NCBI GenBank assembly: GCA_963606545.1
Contig: CAVCYP010000001.1
Span: forward strand, 5,091 to 69,090
Direction of reading: 5' to 3'
Origin: UBA9732 sp963606545
GTDB taxonomy: Bacteria > Spirochaetota > Spirochaetia > Sphaerochaetales > Sphaerochaetaceae
Length of the DNA: 64,000 nt
Below are positions 26,389 through 35,128 of this stretch, piece after piece. The position numbers and the translations under genes were made by a program. Within the stretch, counting starts at the first letter, position 1. Every line of letters begins with the position of its first letter. The notes beneath the pieces are model-generated. The model saw nothing but the letters and a program-made list of their open reading frames with translations. It was not told the DNA's origin and made no database searches.

Positions 26389-27438
26389 ATGAAAGACATC
26401 CATTCAATGGAAGAACTAGGAAAATATCTCAATCTAACAGAACAGGAGCTAGCCTGGAAAGAAAGTCCAATAAGCGTTCCTTTAAGCATCACGGCTCACT
26501 ATCTGGCTCTCATTAATCCAAACGACCCCGCAGATCCCCTTCGCCGCCAGGTGGTGCCCACGGCAAAAGAAAACCAAACCAACAGCACAGAAAGCGACGA
26601 CCCCCTTGCAGAAGTTCCCCACAGCAAAACAGAGCGCCTCATTCACAGGTACACCAACCGCGTAGCCTTCCTTGCAACCGACCTCTGTCCCATGTACTGT
26701 CGCCACTGCTTCAGACGCCGTTTTACCGGCAACCTCATGGGCCCCGCCAGTCACCAAGACATAGAACAGGCCGCAAACTACCTAGCCCAACACCCAGAAG
26801 TCAAAGAAATCCTCATCACCGGAGGCGACCCACTGACCCTCTCAAACGAGCAACTTGACTATCTCATCACCGCCTTACGCAAAGCCAGCCCGCGTCTTAT
26901 CATCCGCATCTGCACCCGCTACCCCGTCTCCCAGCCCTCCCGCATCACAGAAGACCTCATAGCCGTACTCAAAAAGCACAACACCGCCCCCTTCTACCTC
27001 CTCACCCAGTTCAACCACCCGCGCGAACTGACAGCAGAAAGTATCAAAGCCGTCTCGCTCTTCGTGGACGCCGGCATCCCAGCACTAAACCAAACCGTCC
27101 TACTACGCAACGTAAACGACAACCCCGATACTCTAGAAAAGCTCTGTAATGACCTATTATTTAATAGAATAAAGCCCTACTACCTCTTCCAAGGGGATAT
27201 GGTAACAGGCACCAGCGACTTTAGAGTTCCGCTAAAACGAGGTATGGAAATAGAAAAGGAGTTAAGAAAAAGATTATCGGGTTTGGGGATGCCAAACTAC
27301 TGCGCGGACCTGCCAGAGGGAGGCGGAAAAGTACCGCTTTGTGGCTCCTATATTGAGCAGGCGCCGGAAAAAGAAACAGGGTCCTGGAAAATCAGAACCC
27401 TGGATGGCGACTTCAGGATCTTAACAGATCCGGTCTAA
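26389..27438 (+). CDS. epmB: EF-P lysine 2,3-aminomutase EpmB
   Basis: 349-residue radical-SAM, PLP-dependent aminomutase (KamA/YjeK family) that converts lysine to (R)-beta-lysine for EpmA. The [4Fe-4S] motif is Cys100-PMY-Cys104-RH-Cys107, followed by the conserved FRRRFTG. The block EILITGGDPLTLSNEQLD and the C-terminal PLP region are also typical. Context with epmA and efp supports EpmB rather than a catabolic lysine aminomutase. The middle of the gene is strikingly C-rich compared with its own ends and with its neighbours. The start has AGGGGAAAATC upstream. Confidence 0.93.
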   Translation: MKDIHSMEELGKYLNLTEQELAWKESPISVPLSITAHYLALINPNDPADPLRRQVVPTAKENQTNSTESDDPLAEVPHSKTERLIHRYTNRVAFLATDLCPMYCRHCFRRRFTGNLMGPASHQDIEQAANYLAQHPEVKEILITGGDPLTLSNEQLDYLITALRKASPRLIIRICTRYPVSQPSRITEDLIAVLKKHNTAPFYLLTQFNHPRELTAESIKAVSLFVDAGIPALNQTVLLRNVNDNPDTLEKLCNDLLFNRIKPYYLFQGDMVTGTSDFRVPLKRGMEIEKELRKRLSGLGMPNYCADLPEGGGKVPLCGSYIEQAPEKETGSWKIRTLDGDFRILTDPV

Positions 27439-27447
27439 GTGATGGAA

Positions 27448-27873
27448 TTAGTCTTCAAGTAGCGAGAGAATATCGGAAATTTCCTCGTTTCTAATCTGAT
27501 CTCTGATAGCGTTGTAATCCGGCTCAACCTCAGTCATAGCGGAAATTTTCTGCTCCAGTTTCTCATCAATCAAAGCCTCAATCTTGCTTTCAAGCTCATT
27601 AGAAAGCTCATCAGAAAGCCCAGTTGAAAGCTCAGTTTTTGCACCTGCAATCTGGCTATTGAGCTCTGCCTCAAGTTCAGACTCAAGCTCAGACTTAATT
27701 TCAGACTTAAGCTCAGCTTTGAGTTCTTCCTTGGACTCTGTTGAAAGAGTTGCGGTATTGGTAAACAAACTGCTTATATCAAAGCCCTCTGGTTTTGTAA
27801 CAAAAATTACAGCACCGCAGTAGATGACAAGCATAATTAAAATTGTAAGTAGAATGATATTATTTTTCTTCAT
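27448..27873 (-). CDS. Membrane-anchored coiled-coil protein, unknown function
   Basis: Not recognised. A 141-residue protein with one N-terminal membrane segment (about 5-28), then an acidic alternating Glu/Lys/Ser-rich region with ELKSEIKSELESELEAEL heptad-like repeats, predicted to be a long helix or coiled coil. The start was chosen at 27873, because the ribosome site AGGAGA lies inside the end of coaE 10 nt upstream; a start three codons earlier would sit too close to it. It overlaps coaE by 14 bp and so is probably co-expressed. It may be a spacer or scaffold in the periplasm. Confidence 0.75.
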   Translation of the reverse strand: MKKNNIILLTILIMLVIYCGAVIFVTKPEGFDISSLFTNTATLSTESKEELKAELKSEIKSELESELEAELNSQIAGAKTELSTGLSDELSNELESKIEALIDEKLEQKISAMTEVEPDYNAIRDQIRNEEISDILSLLED

Positions 27874-28489
27874 TATTCTCATTCTCCTGTTGAGATATCG
27901 AATTTATTCTATCACATATAATATTTATTTGTCTAATTAGTTCAAGCTCTTTAGTGTTTTTATCATTCTTTAAAACCCAAATTGGCGCGCGATATTCGTT
28001 GTTTTTTTCGTTATTTCTGAAGTCAACGTCCGTTTGAGCAGCCTCACGTTTTTCAAAGTCTTCTTTGGTAATGCAATCCCTCTTTAAAGCCCTTTGTAGC
28101 CTATCTTCAAAAGGGGCATCCACATAGACTATGGCACTACAAAGTTCATCTAACTTTGCCCTTTTTAAAAGAGCTCCATTTAAGAAAGTGACCGGCCTAG
28201 ACAGCCTAGCTATTTCCTTTCTAAGCCAAGAATAAAGAATATTTTCCAAAGCTTCTCGCTTTTGGGGATTATCAAACACCACCTTGCCCAAAGCTTTTCT
28301 TGAAACAGTGCCATCCTTGTTGAAAACCTCCGGGCCAAAGGCCTTCTTTATTTCACTAGTAATTGAGTCAAGCTCAAAAGCTTTATGGCAAAGCTCATCT
28401 AAATCAAGAACCCAGAGGCCTCTTTTTTTTAAAAGCTCTCCAACGTAATTCTTTCCACTGCAACTCTTTCCAACAAGACCAATATACAT
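27860..28489 (-). CDS. coaE: Dephospho-CoA kinase
   Basis: 209-residue P-loop kinase for the last step of coenzyme A synthesis. The Walker A loop is GLVGKSCSGKNYVG near the N-terminus, and the substrate-binding block LDLDELCHKAFE follows. The start is placed at 28489, where the polA stop and the ATG share one base (TGATG); a TTG six codons earlier lies within polA. The polA-coaE linkage is common in bacteria. Confidence 0.9.
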   Translation of the reverse strand: MYIGLVGKSCSGKNYVGELLKKRGLWVLDLDELCHKAFELDSITSEIKKAFGPEVFNKDGTVSRKALGKVVFDNPQKREALENILYSWLRKEIARLSRPVTFLNGALLKRAKLDELCSAIVYVDAPFEDRLQRALKRDCITKEDFEKREAAQTDVDFRNNEKNNEYRAPIWVLKNDKNTKELELIRQINIICDRINSISQQENENNEEK

Positions 28490-31332
28490 CAGTGCATCTG
28501 CCCCCAACTGGAGCCTGTTTCAAGACCCACCTTAAGAGGAATACTAAGCTTATAGGCATTTTCCATACAAGAACGCACCAAGGTTGTCATTTGATCTACT
28601 TCCTCAAGAGGCACTTCAAAAATCATTTCATCATGTACTTGGAGCAGCATCTTAGATTTCAAACCTTTTTCTTTGATAGTATTTGAAAGACTAATCATGG
28701 CAAGCTTCATAATCTCAGCAGCAGTTCCCTGGATAATAGTATTAACAGCAATTCTTTCAGCACCCGCCAAAACCGCCTTGTTAGAGGACTTCATTTCCGG
28801 AATAAATCTGACATGTCCCATGGCAGTTTTAACATAACCATCTTCTCTAGCTTGAACCTTAACTTGTTCAATAAAATTTTTCACCCCGCTGTACTCTTCA
28901 AAGTAAAGATCAATGAATTTCTTGGCATCGGTTCTTGAGATTTTAAGGTCTTTTGATAGCCTAAAAGCGGACATTCCGTACATAATTCCAAAGTTTATTG
29001 TCTTAGCGGCCCTTCTTTGCTGAGAAGTAACCAGCTCAGGGAACACCTTAAAAATCTTGGCTGCGGTGGCCTTGTGAACATCTTCACCGGCAGTAAAAGC
29101 CCCCTTGAGATTCTCATCCTCAGAGATATGGGCAAGCACCACAAGTTCAATCTGAGAGTAATCTGCAGACATCAAAGTGCAACCATTCTTTGGAACAAAA
29201 GCGGCTCTAATCCTTCTTCCCTCTTCAGTTCTGATTGGAATATTTTGTAGGTTAGGATTCTTACTGGAAAGTCTTCCGGTGGCAGTACCAGTTTGGAAGA
29301 AAGAAGTATGAATACGTCCCGTTTGAGGATTAATCAAAGTAGGAAGAGTTACAACATAGGTGCTAAGCAACTTATTTAGCAGCCTGTAACGTAAAATCAA
29401 AGGAGGAACAGGATCCTCAGTTGAAGCAGAAAGCTCCTCTAGAACATCTGAATCAGTAGAAAAACCTGAGTGAGTTTTCCTGCCAGTAGGAAGATTCCTA
29501 TCCACGAACAAAACTTCCTGTAATTGCTTTGGAGAATTAAGATTAAATTCTTTGCCACAGAGAGCAAAAATACTCTCCTGGACCTCAGAAATCTCTTTTT
29601 CAAGATCCGCTTTAAAAGTCTCAAGCCGGCTTGGATCTAAAAGAACCCCTTCAAGCTCCATATTGCAAAGAATCTCTACCAGAGGCATCTCCATGCTAAA
29701 GAAGGCCTCTTCAAGCCCACCCTTTTGGAGCATAGGCAATAAAGTCTCGTAAAGCCGCAAGGTAATATCACTATCTTCAGCTCCATAGCGGACAGCAGTA
29801 TCCAACGCTATGTCACTAAAGAGCTTTCCCTCAGGCACAACGTCTTCAAACTTAACAGTATCATAGTCCAAATACTTCTTGGCTAAATCATCTAGGTTAT
29901 AACGAGAGGCAGAAGAATCCACCATCCAAGCCATAATCATGGTATCCGCAAAAGCAGTAACGCCCAAAACTCCCCAACGACGCAGAACTTTTAAATCATA
30001 TTTTATATTCTGGCCAACCACCTTAAAGCGCACCAAATGCTTTGCCAAAACTGCTTTGGCCTCCTCATCTGAAACATAGCGCTGATTTTCAGCAACAAGG
30101 GCAACATAATAGGCCTCCTTAGCTTTTGTAGCAAAAGAAAAGCCTACAGGGACCGCTTTCATGTCATCTTCACTGGTAGTTTCAAGGTCAAAAGCCACAA
30201 TGCTACCGTCTGGAATTTCACTCAGAGCCTTTTCTAAGTCAGAAGCTGTAGTTATGGCTTTATAGGAACCTTTTTCTGAAGAATTATCTGGAATTTTTGG
30301 ACCCTCAGATAAAGGACCAGATAAAGGACCAGGCAAAGGCCCAAACAAAGGACCAAACAGAGATGGCTCATTATCTGAAGCTTCAACTTTTCCCTTACTC
30401 TTAGTTTTTGTGCTAGAAGTCTTAGGCTCAGAGCTCTTAATAAACCTAGAAGCACTTACTGCCAGCTTTTCAGCTCCAATCTCATTGAAAAGCTCAACCC
30501 CGCGAGCCCAGTCAATATCAGAAGTAGTATATTTTCCAAAGTCCTCAACGGTCATTGAGAACAGATCATCCTTTAGCGTAATCAAATCATGAGAAAGCTG
30601 TAAATGGTCCTTTGCTGCCTCAAGCTTGGCCTGTATTCCCTTGGACAAAAGTCCAAGGTTTTTATAGACCTCCTGAAGAGAACCATACTCTGAAAGCAGC
30701 TTAACGGCCCCTTTTTCGCCTATACCTGCTATTCCTGGGACATTGTCTGAGCTATCACCAAGGATTGTTAGGTAATCAATAATCTGTCCTGGACCAACTC
30801 CAAACAGCTCTTTAACTTCCTCATCACTGCAGAGCTTATACTCATGTTCTCCTTTTTTAGGAGGTCTTAGAGCACTCACTCCTGGGCGCACCAACTGAAG
30901 CAAATCCTTGTCTCCAGTAACCATGACAGCATCAATACTACAAGCCTGAGCGTTCCTACAGATGGTGGCAACAATGTCATCCGCCTCCATGCCCATCTGA
31001 GCATAGTGCGGGATTTTCATAGCATCCAAAATACGTTCAATTACGGGAATTTGTGCATGTAAATCTTCAGGCGTCTTGTCCCTGTTGGCCTTGTACTGGT
31101 CGTACATTTGGTGTCTGAACGTCTTGCCCTTTGAATCCATGGCAACAATCAAATAATCCGGATTGTACTGCCTAATTAACATCATAATAATGTTAAAAAA
31201 ACCAAACACAGCGGATACATTGTTGCCATTCTTATCCTTTAGCGGATTAGTAATAAAAGCAAAATAAGACCTATAAATCTGGCCATACCCATCAACAATA
31301 AAAACACGTTTTTTCTGTGAATCTGAGCTCAT
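28489..31332 (-). CDS. polA: DNA polymerase I
   Basis: 947-residue repair and lagging-strand polymerase. The 5' nuclease domain (1-290) begins VFIVDGYGQIYRSYFAF. A linker of about 60 residues has GPL repeats (about 325-345, encoded by 12-15 bp DNA repeats near 30300-30360). Then come a 3'-5' exonuclease domain that keeps its catalytic acids (VAFDLETTSEDD) and the polymerase domain with SADYSQIELVVLAHIS and QVHDEMIFEVP. GAGG precedes the ATG. Since the exonuclease motif is intact, it should proofread, unlike many polA proteins that have lost this activity. Confidence 0.96.
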   Translation of the reverse strand: MSSDSQKKRVFIVDGYGQIYRSYFAFITNPLKDKNGNNVSAVFGFFNIIMMLIRQYNPDYLIVAMDSKGKTFRHQMYDQYKANRDKTPEDLHAQIPVIERILDAMKIPHYAQMGMEADDIVATICRNAQACSIDAVMVTGDKDLLQLVRPGVSALRPPKKGEHEYKLCSDEEVKELFGVGPGQIIDYLTILGDSSDNVPGIAGIGEKGAVKLLSEYGSLQEVYKNLGLLSKGIQAKLEAAKDHLQLSHDLITLKDDLFSMTVEDFGKYTTSDIDWARGVELFNEIGAEKLAVSASRFIKSSEPKTSSTKTKSKGKVEASDNEPSLFGPLFGPLPGPLSGPLSEGPKIPDNSSEKGSYKAITTASDLEKALSEIPDGSIVAFDLETTSEDDMKAVPVGFSFATKAKEAYYVALVAENQRYVSDEEAKAVLAKHLVRFKVVGQNIKYDLKVLRRWGVLGVTAFADTMIMAWMVDSSASRYNLDDLAKKYLDYDTVKFEDVVPEGKLFSDIALDTAVRYGAEDSDITLRLYETLLPMLQKGGLEEAFFSMEMPLVEILCNMELEGVLLDPSRLETFKADLEKEISEVQESIFALCGKEFNLNSPKQLQEVLFVDRNLPTGRKTHSGFSTDSDVLEELSASTEDPVPPLILRYRLLNKLLSTYVVTLPTLINPQTGRIHTSFFQTGTATGRLSSKNPNLQNIPIRTEEGRRIRAAFVPKNGCTLMSADYSQIELVVLAHISEDENLKGAFTAGEDVHKATAAKIFKVFPELVTSQQRRAAKTINFGIMYGMSAFRLSKDLKISRTDAKKFIDLYFEEYSGVKNFIEQVKVQAREDGYVKTAMGHVRFIPEMKSSNKAVLAGAERIAVNTIIQGTAAEIMKLAMISLSNTIKEKGLKSKMLLQVHDEMIFEVPLEEVDQMTTLVRSCMENAYKLSIPLKVGLETGSSWGQMH

Positions 31333-31341
31333 ACAGGCCTC

Positions 31342-31578
31342 TTATAAGTTCTTATTGATGGTATCCTTAACTGCTTCACTTACAGTTTCAGAGACAGCCT
31401 CCTTGGCATCCTCAACCAATTCTTCAGCCTTTTTAGTCACCTCTGGGGAACTCTTAATACTTACCCCAAAAAGCCTTTCCGAGGTATCTGGCAGAAAGAA
31501 AAACACAACAAAAAAACTAATAACAGCTAGCAACATAGCCTTAAAAAAACCAGAAATCTTTCTACCACTTTTTGACAT
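31342..31578 (-). CDS. Small single-span membrane protein, unknown function
   Basis: Not recognised. 78 residues: a basic start, one hydrophobic segment (about 10-31), then an amphipathic charged region rich in Glu, Lys, Val and Ala (EELVEDAKEAVSETVSEAVKDT). The start was set at the ATG at 31576-31578, with GGGG 5 nt upstream. It lies 9 bp before polA on the same strand and 11 bp after an exported protein gene, so it may share their transcript. Size and tight spacing suggest a real gene. Confidence 0.65.
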   Translation of the reverse strand: MSKSGRKISGFFKAMLLAVISFFVVFFFLPDTSERLFGVSIKSSPEVTKKAEELVEDAKEAVSETVSEAVKDTINKNL

Positions 31579-31589
31579 AAACACCCCGT

Positions 31590-32189
31590 TTAAAATATTT
31601 TCATCTGAATAGACAACGACACCTGACCATTCTTGATGCCCTCAGAACTTGGAAGAAGCGCTTTCCAATTGCTTTCATTTATAGAAAACTCAGTTGGAAT
31701 AGTATAGGCAAAACCAATAGACATAACAGGACCAGTAAGAATATCCAACATTAATCTAATATTTATAGGCCCATCCTTTATTGCCTCAAGAAGGTTTTTA
31801 CCGTTTGAAATCTCAAGCTCATCAGCCTGCTTAGTCCTATTAGAATAAATGTAAGCTATTCTAGGCCCAGCAGTTATCCCCAACTTCACAACCTCAAACA
31901 GCTCTACAGAAACCCCAGCTGAAAGAATTCCAGCCAAGCGCAAGGTATCAGAATCCAAAACCGATATTTCTCCAACTCCATCCAGTTGAAAATGGCAGAT
32001 ATTCATCCTTCCCTCAAGACCTATACCAACGTTGTCAGTATCAAACTTAGTAGAATCTTTTGCCGTCTTATCTTGGGCATAACTCAAATTTGCACCAAAA
32101 CCAATAGAAAAAACATCGTTAGAAAAAATTGGCATTAACACAATTAAAAATAAAAGAATAAAAACGAAACTCGCCTTGCTCTTTAACAT
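31590..32189 (-). CDS. Exported protein, probable spirochaetal beta-barrel-like envelope protein (paralogue 2)
   Basis: 199 residues with a clear signal peptide (about 1-23, ending near FSND), then alternating short beta-like stretches (IGFGANLSYA, KLGITAGPRIAYIYS). Its C-terminal third (LTGPVMSIGFAYTIPTEFSINESNWKALLP) matches the same region of the protein encoded at 32441-33031 (LLGPIVVGAYATLPTGVSIEENNWSEII). The two are diverged tandem paralogues. Location in the periplasm or outer membrane is inferred from the signal peptide and strand pattern. GAGGTGAA precedes the ATG. Confidence 0.75.
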   Translation of the reverse strand: MLKSKASFVFILLFLIVLMPIFSNDVFSIGFGANLSYAQDKTAKDSTKFDTDNVGIGLEGRMNICHFQLDGVGEISVLDSDTLRLAGILSAGVSVELFEVVKLGITAGPRIAYIYSNRTKQADELEISNGKNLLEAIKDGPINIRLMLDILTGPVMSIGFAYTIPTEFSINESNWKALLPSSEGIKNGQVSLSIQMKIF

Positions 32190-32315
32190 TCAAGTTCACC
32201 TCAGTGTAATTATATAGTAATTAATACAAATATTAAAACTGTTTTTTCGAAGGTATTCATACCGTAGACAAGGATGCAAGCGAGGGATAGTGCTCTTGTG
32301 CACAGTCCAAGCATA

Positions 32316-32332
32316 CGACGCAGTATACGGCG
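32316..32332. repeat. 17-bp dispersed repeat, copy 1
   Basis: ACGACGCAGTATACGGC here is identical to 56034-56050. Both copies lie in intergenic DNA, and a short CCAA is shared upstream, so the element may be longer and degenerate. The surrounding 32260-32340 segment has no gene and contains the small hairpin GTGCTCTTGTGCAC. Confidence 0.5.
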
Positions 32333-32343
32333 TAAAGACCAAG

Positions 32344-32392
32344 AAAAAAGGCTGTAATCTTACTGGTTTTGCTAGCCAGCTTTATTACAGCC
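32344..32392 (-). terminator. Intrinsic terminator after the 32441-33031 gene
   Basis: On the minus strand a 9-bp outer stem (arms 32384-32392 and 32350-32358) with a weaker inner stem is followed by six T (32344-32349). It ends transcription of the exported-protein gene. The rest of the 32190-32440 intergenic stretch holds the promoter area of the next gene and the dispersed repeat. Confidence 0.8.
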
Positions 32393-32440
32393 CCAATCTT
32401 CTCAACTAAATTTTAAAAATTGCAGATTACTGAACGCACC

Positions 32441-33031
32441 TTACAGAAGTGCAAAACCAACGCTTACACCAATCTGTGCGGACTTCCAATTATCGCTAAT
32501 TGTAGAAATAATCTCTGACCAGTTATTCTCTTCAATGGAAACGCCAGTAGGAAGTGTTGCATAAGCACCAACTACAATTGGTCCAAGAAGAACATCTACG
32601 CCTGTGTAGATATCAAAGCAAGCCTTCTTGAACTCATCAAAACTGTTTGCGTTACGACCAAAGGCAACAGCCTCAGTTTTTGTATCATAAGAATACTGAT
32701 ATCCAAGACCAGCCTTAATTCTAACAAACGCAATATCCACTGCAAGGTTTGCAGAAACAATACCGTTAATCATAACATCACCATCAGTATTCTTTGCAAA
32801 GAAGCCCTTAGCATTAACATCCACAAAAAGTACCTTAAGATCAACATCAGCACCAAACTTGAAGTCTTCCATCTTAAGTTCCTTAACATCAACCTTACCC
32901 TCAGTTGCTGCACCAAGTTCAGCCTTCTGATAAGCACCAGTTGCACCAACGGTAAGCCCTAAAAAATCTGTAGCAAAAACACATGCAGGAATCAATGCTG
33001 CAAGAATAAGAATAGTCAAAACCTTTTTCAT
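32441..33031 (-). CDS. Exported protein, probable spirochaetal beta-barrel-like envelope protein (paralogue 1)
   Basis: 196 residues with a signal peptide (MKKVLTILILAALIPACVFA) and a body rich in alternating beta-like stretches (AVDIAFVRIKAGLGYQYSY, QIGVSVGFALL at the end). It resembles the neighbour at 31590-32189 in its C-terminal third, so this is a duplicated pair. No enzyme motif is visible. AGGAG precedes the ATG, and a hairpin (GAGGTTTTAGACCTC) lies in the leader at 33045-33059. A surface or periplasmic structural role is likely but not proven. Confidence 0.78.
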   Translation of the reverse strand: MKKVLTILILAALIPACVFATDFLGLTVGATGAYQKAELGAATEGKVDVKELKMEDFKFGADVDLKVLFVDVNAKGFFAKNTDGDVMINGIVSANLAVDIAFVRIKAGLGYQYSYDTKTEAVAFGRNANSFDEFKKACFDIYTGVDVLLGPIVVGAYATLPTGVSIEENNWSEIISTISDNWKSAQIGVSVGFALL

Positions 33032-33135
33032 TTACTTCTCCTGAAGAGGTCTAAAACCTCTCAAAAAAAATTATTTGCCATCCCTTGAGCCGGCAGAAGT
33101 ATTAACAAACAACGTTCGTTAAAGTTACAAATCAC

Positions 33136-35031
33136 TTAGAAATTTTGCTCTAGTTCGTCCTGCCAAGTCTTCACACAGGCATCACTAGGCATTCTCCAGT
33201 CGCCTCTTGGAGAAAGAGTTACAGAGCCAACCTTAGGGCCATCAGGCAAGCAAGAACGCTTAAATTGCTGAGAGAAGAACCTCTTATAAAAAACCTTAAG
33301 CCACTTTAAAATCACCGTCTCACTAAATTGCTTATCAAAAGCATACTTGGCCAATCTATAAACCTTAGAAGGAGAGCTGCCCCACCTAAGTACATTGTAG
33401 ATAAAGAAATCGTGAAGCTCATACGGACCAACAAAGTCCTCAGTCTCTTGCTTCCCTGGAATTAACTCAGGACTAATAGGAGTATCCAAAATAGCGTACA
33501 AAGTTTCCGCCAAAACGCCATCCTCGGTGATTCTAGCAGTGTACTCTACCAGCTTTCGCACCAGCGTCTTAGGCACAGAAGCGTTAATCCCGTACATAGA
33601 CATATGATCCCCGTTATAGGTTGCCCAGCCCAAAGCAAGCTCAGACAAATCCCCAGTACCAATGACCAAAGCCCCAACCTTATTTGCATAATCCATCAGC
33701 ACCTGAGTTCTCTCACGCGCCTGCGAATTCTCATAAGTCACATCATAATTGCTTGAATCCTGCCCAATATCAGCAAAATGTTGCAGCACCGCCGCCGATA
33801 TATCCACCGTCTTCACCGTACAGCCAAATCTCTCCGCCAAAATCACTGCGTTGCTTCTAGTCTTAGCCGTAGTCCCAAAACAAGGCATGGTAAGACAGTG
33901 AATATTCTCTCTAGATAGCCCCAGCAGGTCAAAACTTCTAGCAATAGCAATCAGCGCCAACGTGGAATCCAGCCCGCCAGAGACCCCCAAAACCGCCGTT
34001 TTAGAGCCCGTATGCGTCATTCTCTGCTTCAAAGCCAGCGCCTGAAGCGTCAAAATCTCCTCAAACCGCTTGTCCGCCTCAACTGGGTCCTCCGGAATAA
34101 ACGGGTGGCTATCCACCTTGCGTGTCAACGCCGTCTCCCCAATCTCAATATCAAACCCTATATACCGATACTCTTTATCATTAGTCGTAACAAAAGTATT
34201 TCTAATACGTCGTTCATGCTCAAGTCGCTGTAAATCCAGCTCAGTAATAAGTAGCTTATCCGGCTGCATGCTTTGACTTGCCAGACAGTTTCCATCCTCG
34301 CAAATCATGTTATTGCCAACAAATACCAAGTCCGTGGTGCTCTCGCCAGCACCAGCATCGGCATAAACGTAGCCACAAATAAGCCGAGCACTTTGACCAG
34401 AGACCAAGTTGTAGCGGTAATCGCTCTTTCCAGCCACTTCATCACTTGCACTCATGTTTGCAATAACAGTTGCGCCGTTGATGGCGTGATTTACGCTTGG
34501 AGGATTAGGAACCCAGAGGTCTTCACAGACTTCACAGGCAAGTCTAAAGTACGGCACCTGATTGCAGGTAAAAATGAGCTTTCCACCCATGTAAACTTGA
34601 TCATCCCCAAACTCAATTAGCTCTTCATTGGGCAAAGCGGGGGTAAACCAACGCTGTTCATAAAACTCCTGATAGTTAGGAATATTGATTTTTGGAACAA
34701 TGCCCAAAACCTTGCCAGCAGAGGCAACAATGGCACAATTGTGCAGTTTACCCCTAAATTCTACTGGACATCCAAAAACTAGGACCATGTTTTTAGGAAC
34801 ATTAGAGGCAACCCTTATTGCACAATCCTTGGCATTTTCCACCAAAGCCTGTTGAAAAAACAAATCTTGACAAGTATATCCCGTGATGCACAACTCAGGC
34901 AAAACCAGGAGATGAACTCCTTCTTCATGAGCCTTTCTTACTAAAGAAAGAATCTTCTCTGCATTGTATGCACAATCTGCAACTTTGATTGAAGGAGTTG
35001 CAACAGCAACCTTTATGAAACCATGTCTCAT
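33136..35031 (-). CDS. nadE: Glutamine-dependent NAD+ synthetase
   Basis: 631-residue enzyme that amidates nicotinate adenine dinucleotide to NAD+, using ammonia freed from glutamine. An N-terminal nitrilase-type glutaminase domain (1-about 290) shows the LVLPELCITGY glutamate and the CEVCEDLW catalytic cysteine segment. The synthetase domain has the pyrophosphate loop GVSGGLDSTLAL (from about 348). The two-domain length is normal for this class. GGGAG precedes the ATG. It lies downstream of the sucCD terminator, so it probably has its own promoter or depends on read-through. Confidence 0.95.
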   Translation of the reverse strand: MRHGFIKVAVATPSIKVADCAYNAEKILSLVRKAHEEGVHLLVLPELCITGYTCQDLFFQQALVENAKDCAIRVASNVPKNMVLVFGCPVEFRGKLHNCAIVASAGKVLGIVPKINIPNYQEFYEQRWFTPALPNEELIEFGDDQVYMGGKLIFTCNQVPYFRLACEVCEDLWVPNPPSVNHAINGATVIANMSASDEVAGKSDYRYNLVSGQSARLICGYVYADAGAGESTTDLVFVGNNMICEDGNCLASQSMQPDKLLITELDLQRLEHERRIRNTFVTTNDKEYRYIGFDIEIGETALTRKVDSHPFIPEDPVEADKRFEEILTLQALALKQRMTHTGSKTAVLGVSGGLDSTLALIAIARSFDLLGLSRENIHCLTMPCFGTTAKTRSNAVILAERFGCTVKTVDISAAVLQHFADIGQDSSNYDVTYENSQARERTQVLMDYANKVGALVIGTGDLSELALGWATYNGDHMSMYGINASVPKTLVRKLVEYTARITEDGVLAETLYAILDTPISPELIPGKQETEDFVGPYELHDFFIYNVLRWGSSPSKVYRLAKYAFDKQFSETVILKWLKVFYKRFFSQQFKRSCLPDGPKVGSVTLSPRGDWRMPSDACVKTWQDELEQNF

Positions 35032-35051
35032 GCTTTAATCTCCCAAGCAAT

Positions 35052-35100
35052 AAAAAAGCGGCCTGCTTATAAGCCCAAATGCATTATAAGACAAACCGCC
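35052..35100 (-). terminator. Intrinsic terminator after sucD
   Basis: On the minus strand a long stem (arms 35084-35100 and 35058-35072, one bulge) is followed by six T (35052-35057). It closes the korDABC-sucCD transcript just before nadE. Confidence 0.85.
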
Positions 35101-35128
35101 CTAGCTGAAAAGAAAGATTTTGCCAGAC

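Noticed and set aside
26389..27438. Catabolic lysine 2,3-aminomutase
   Set aside because: No lysine fermentation genes nearby; position after epmA-efp supports EpmB.
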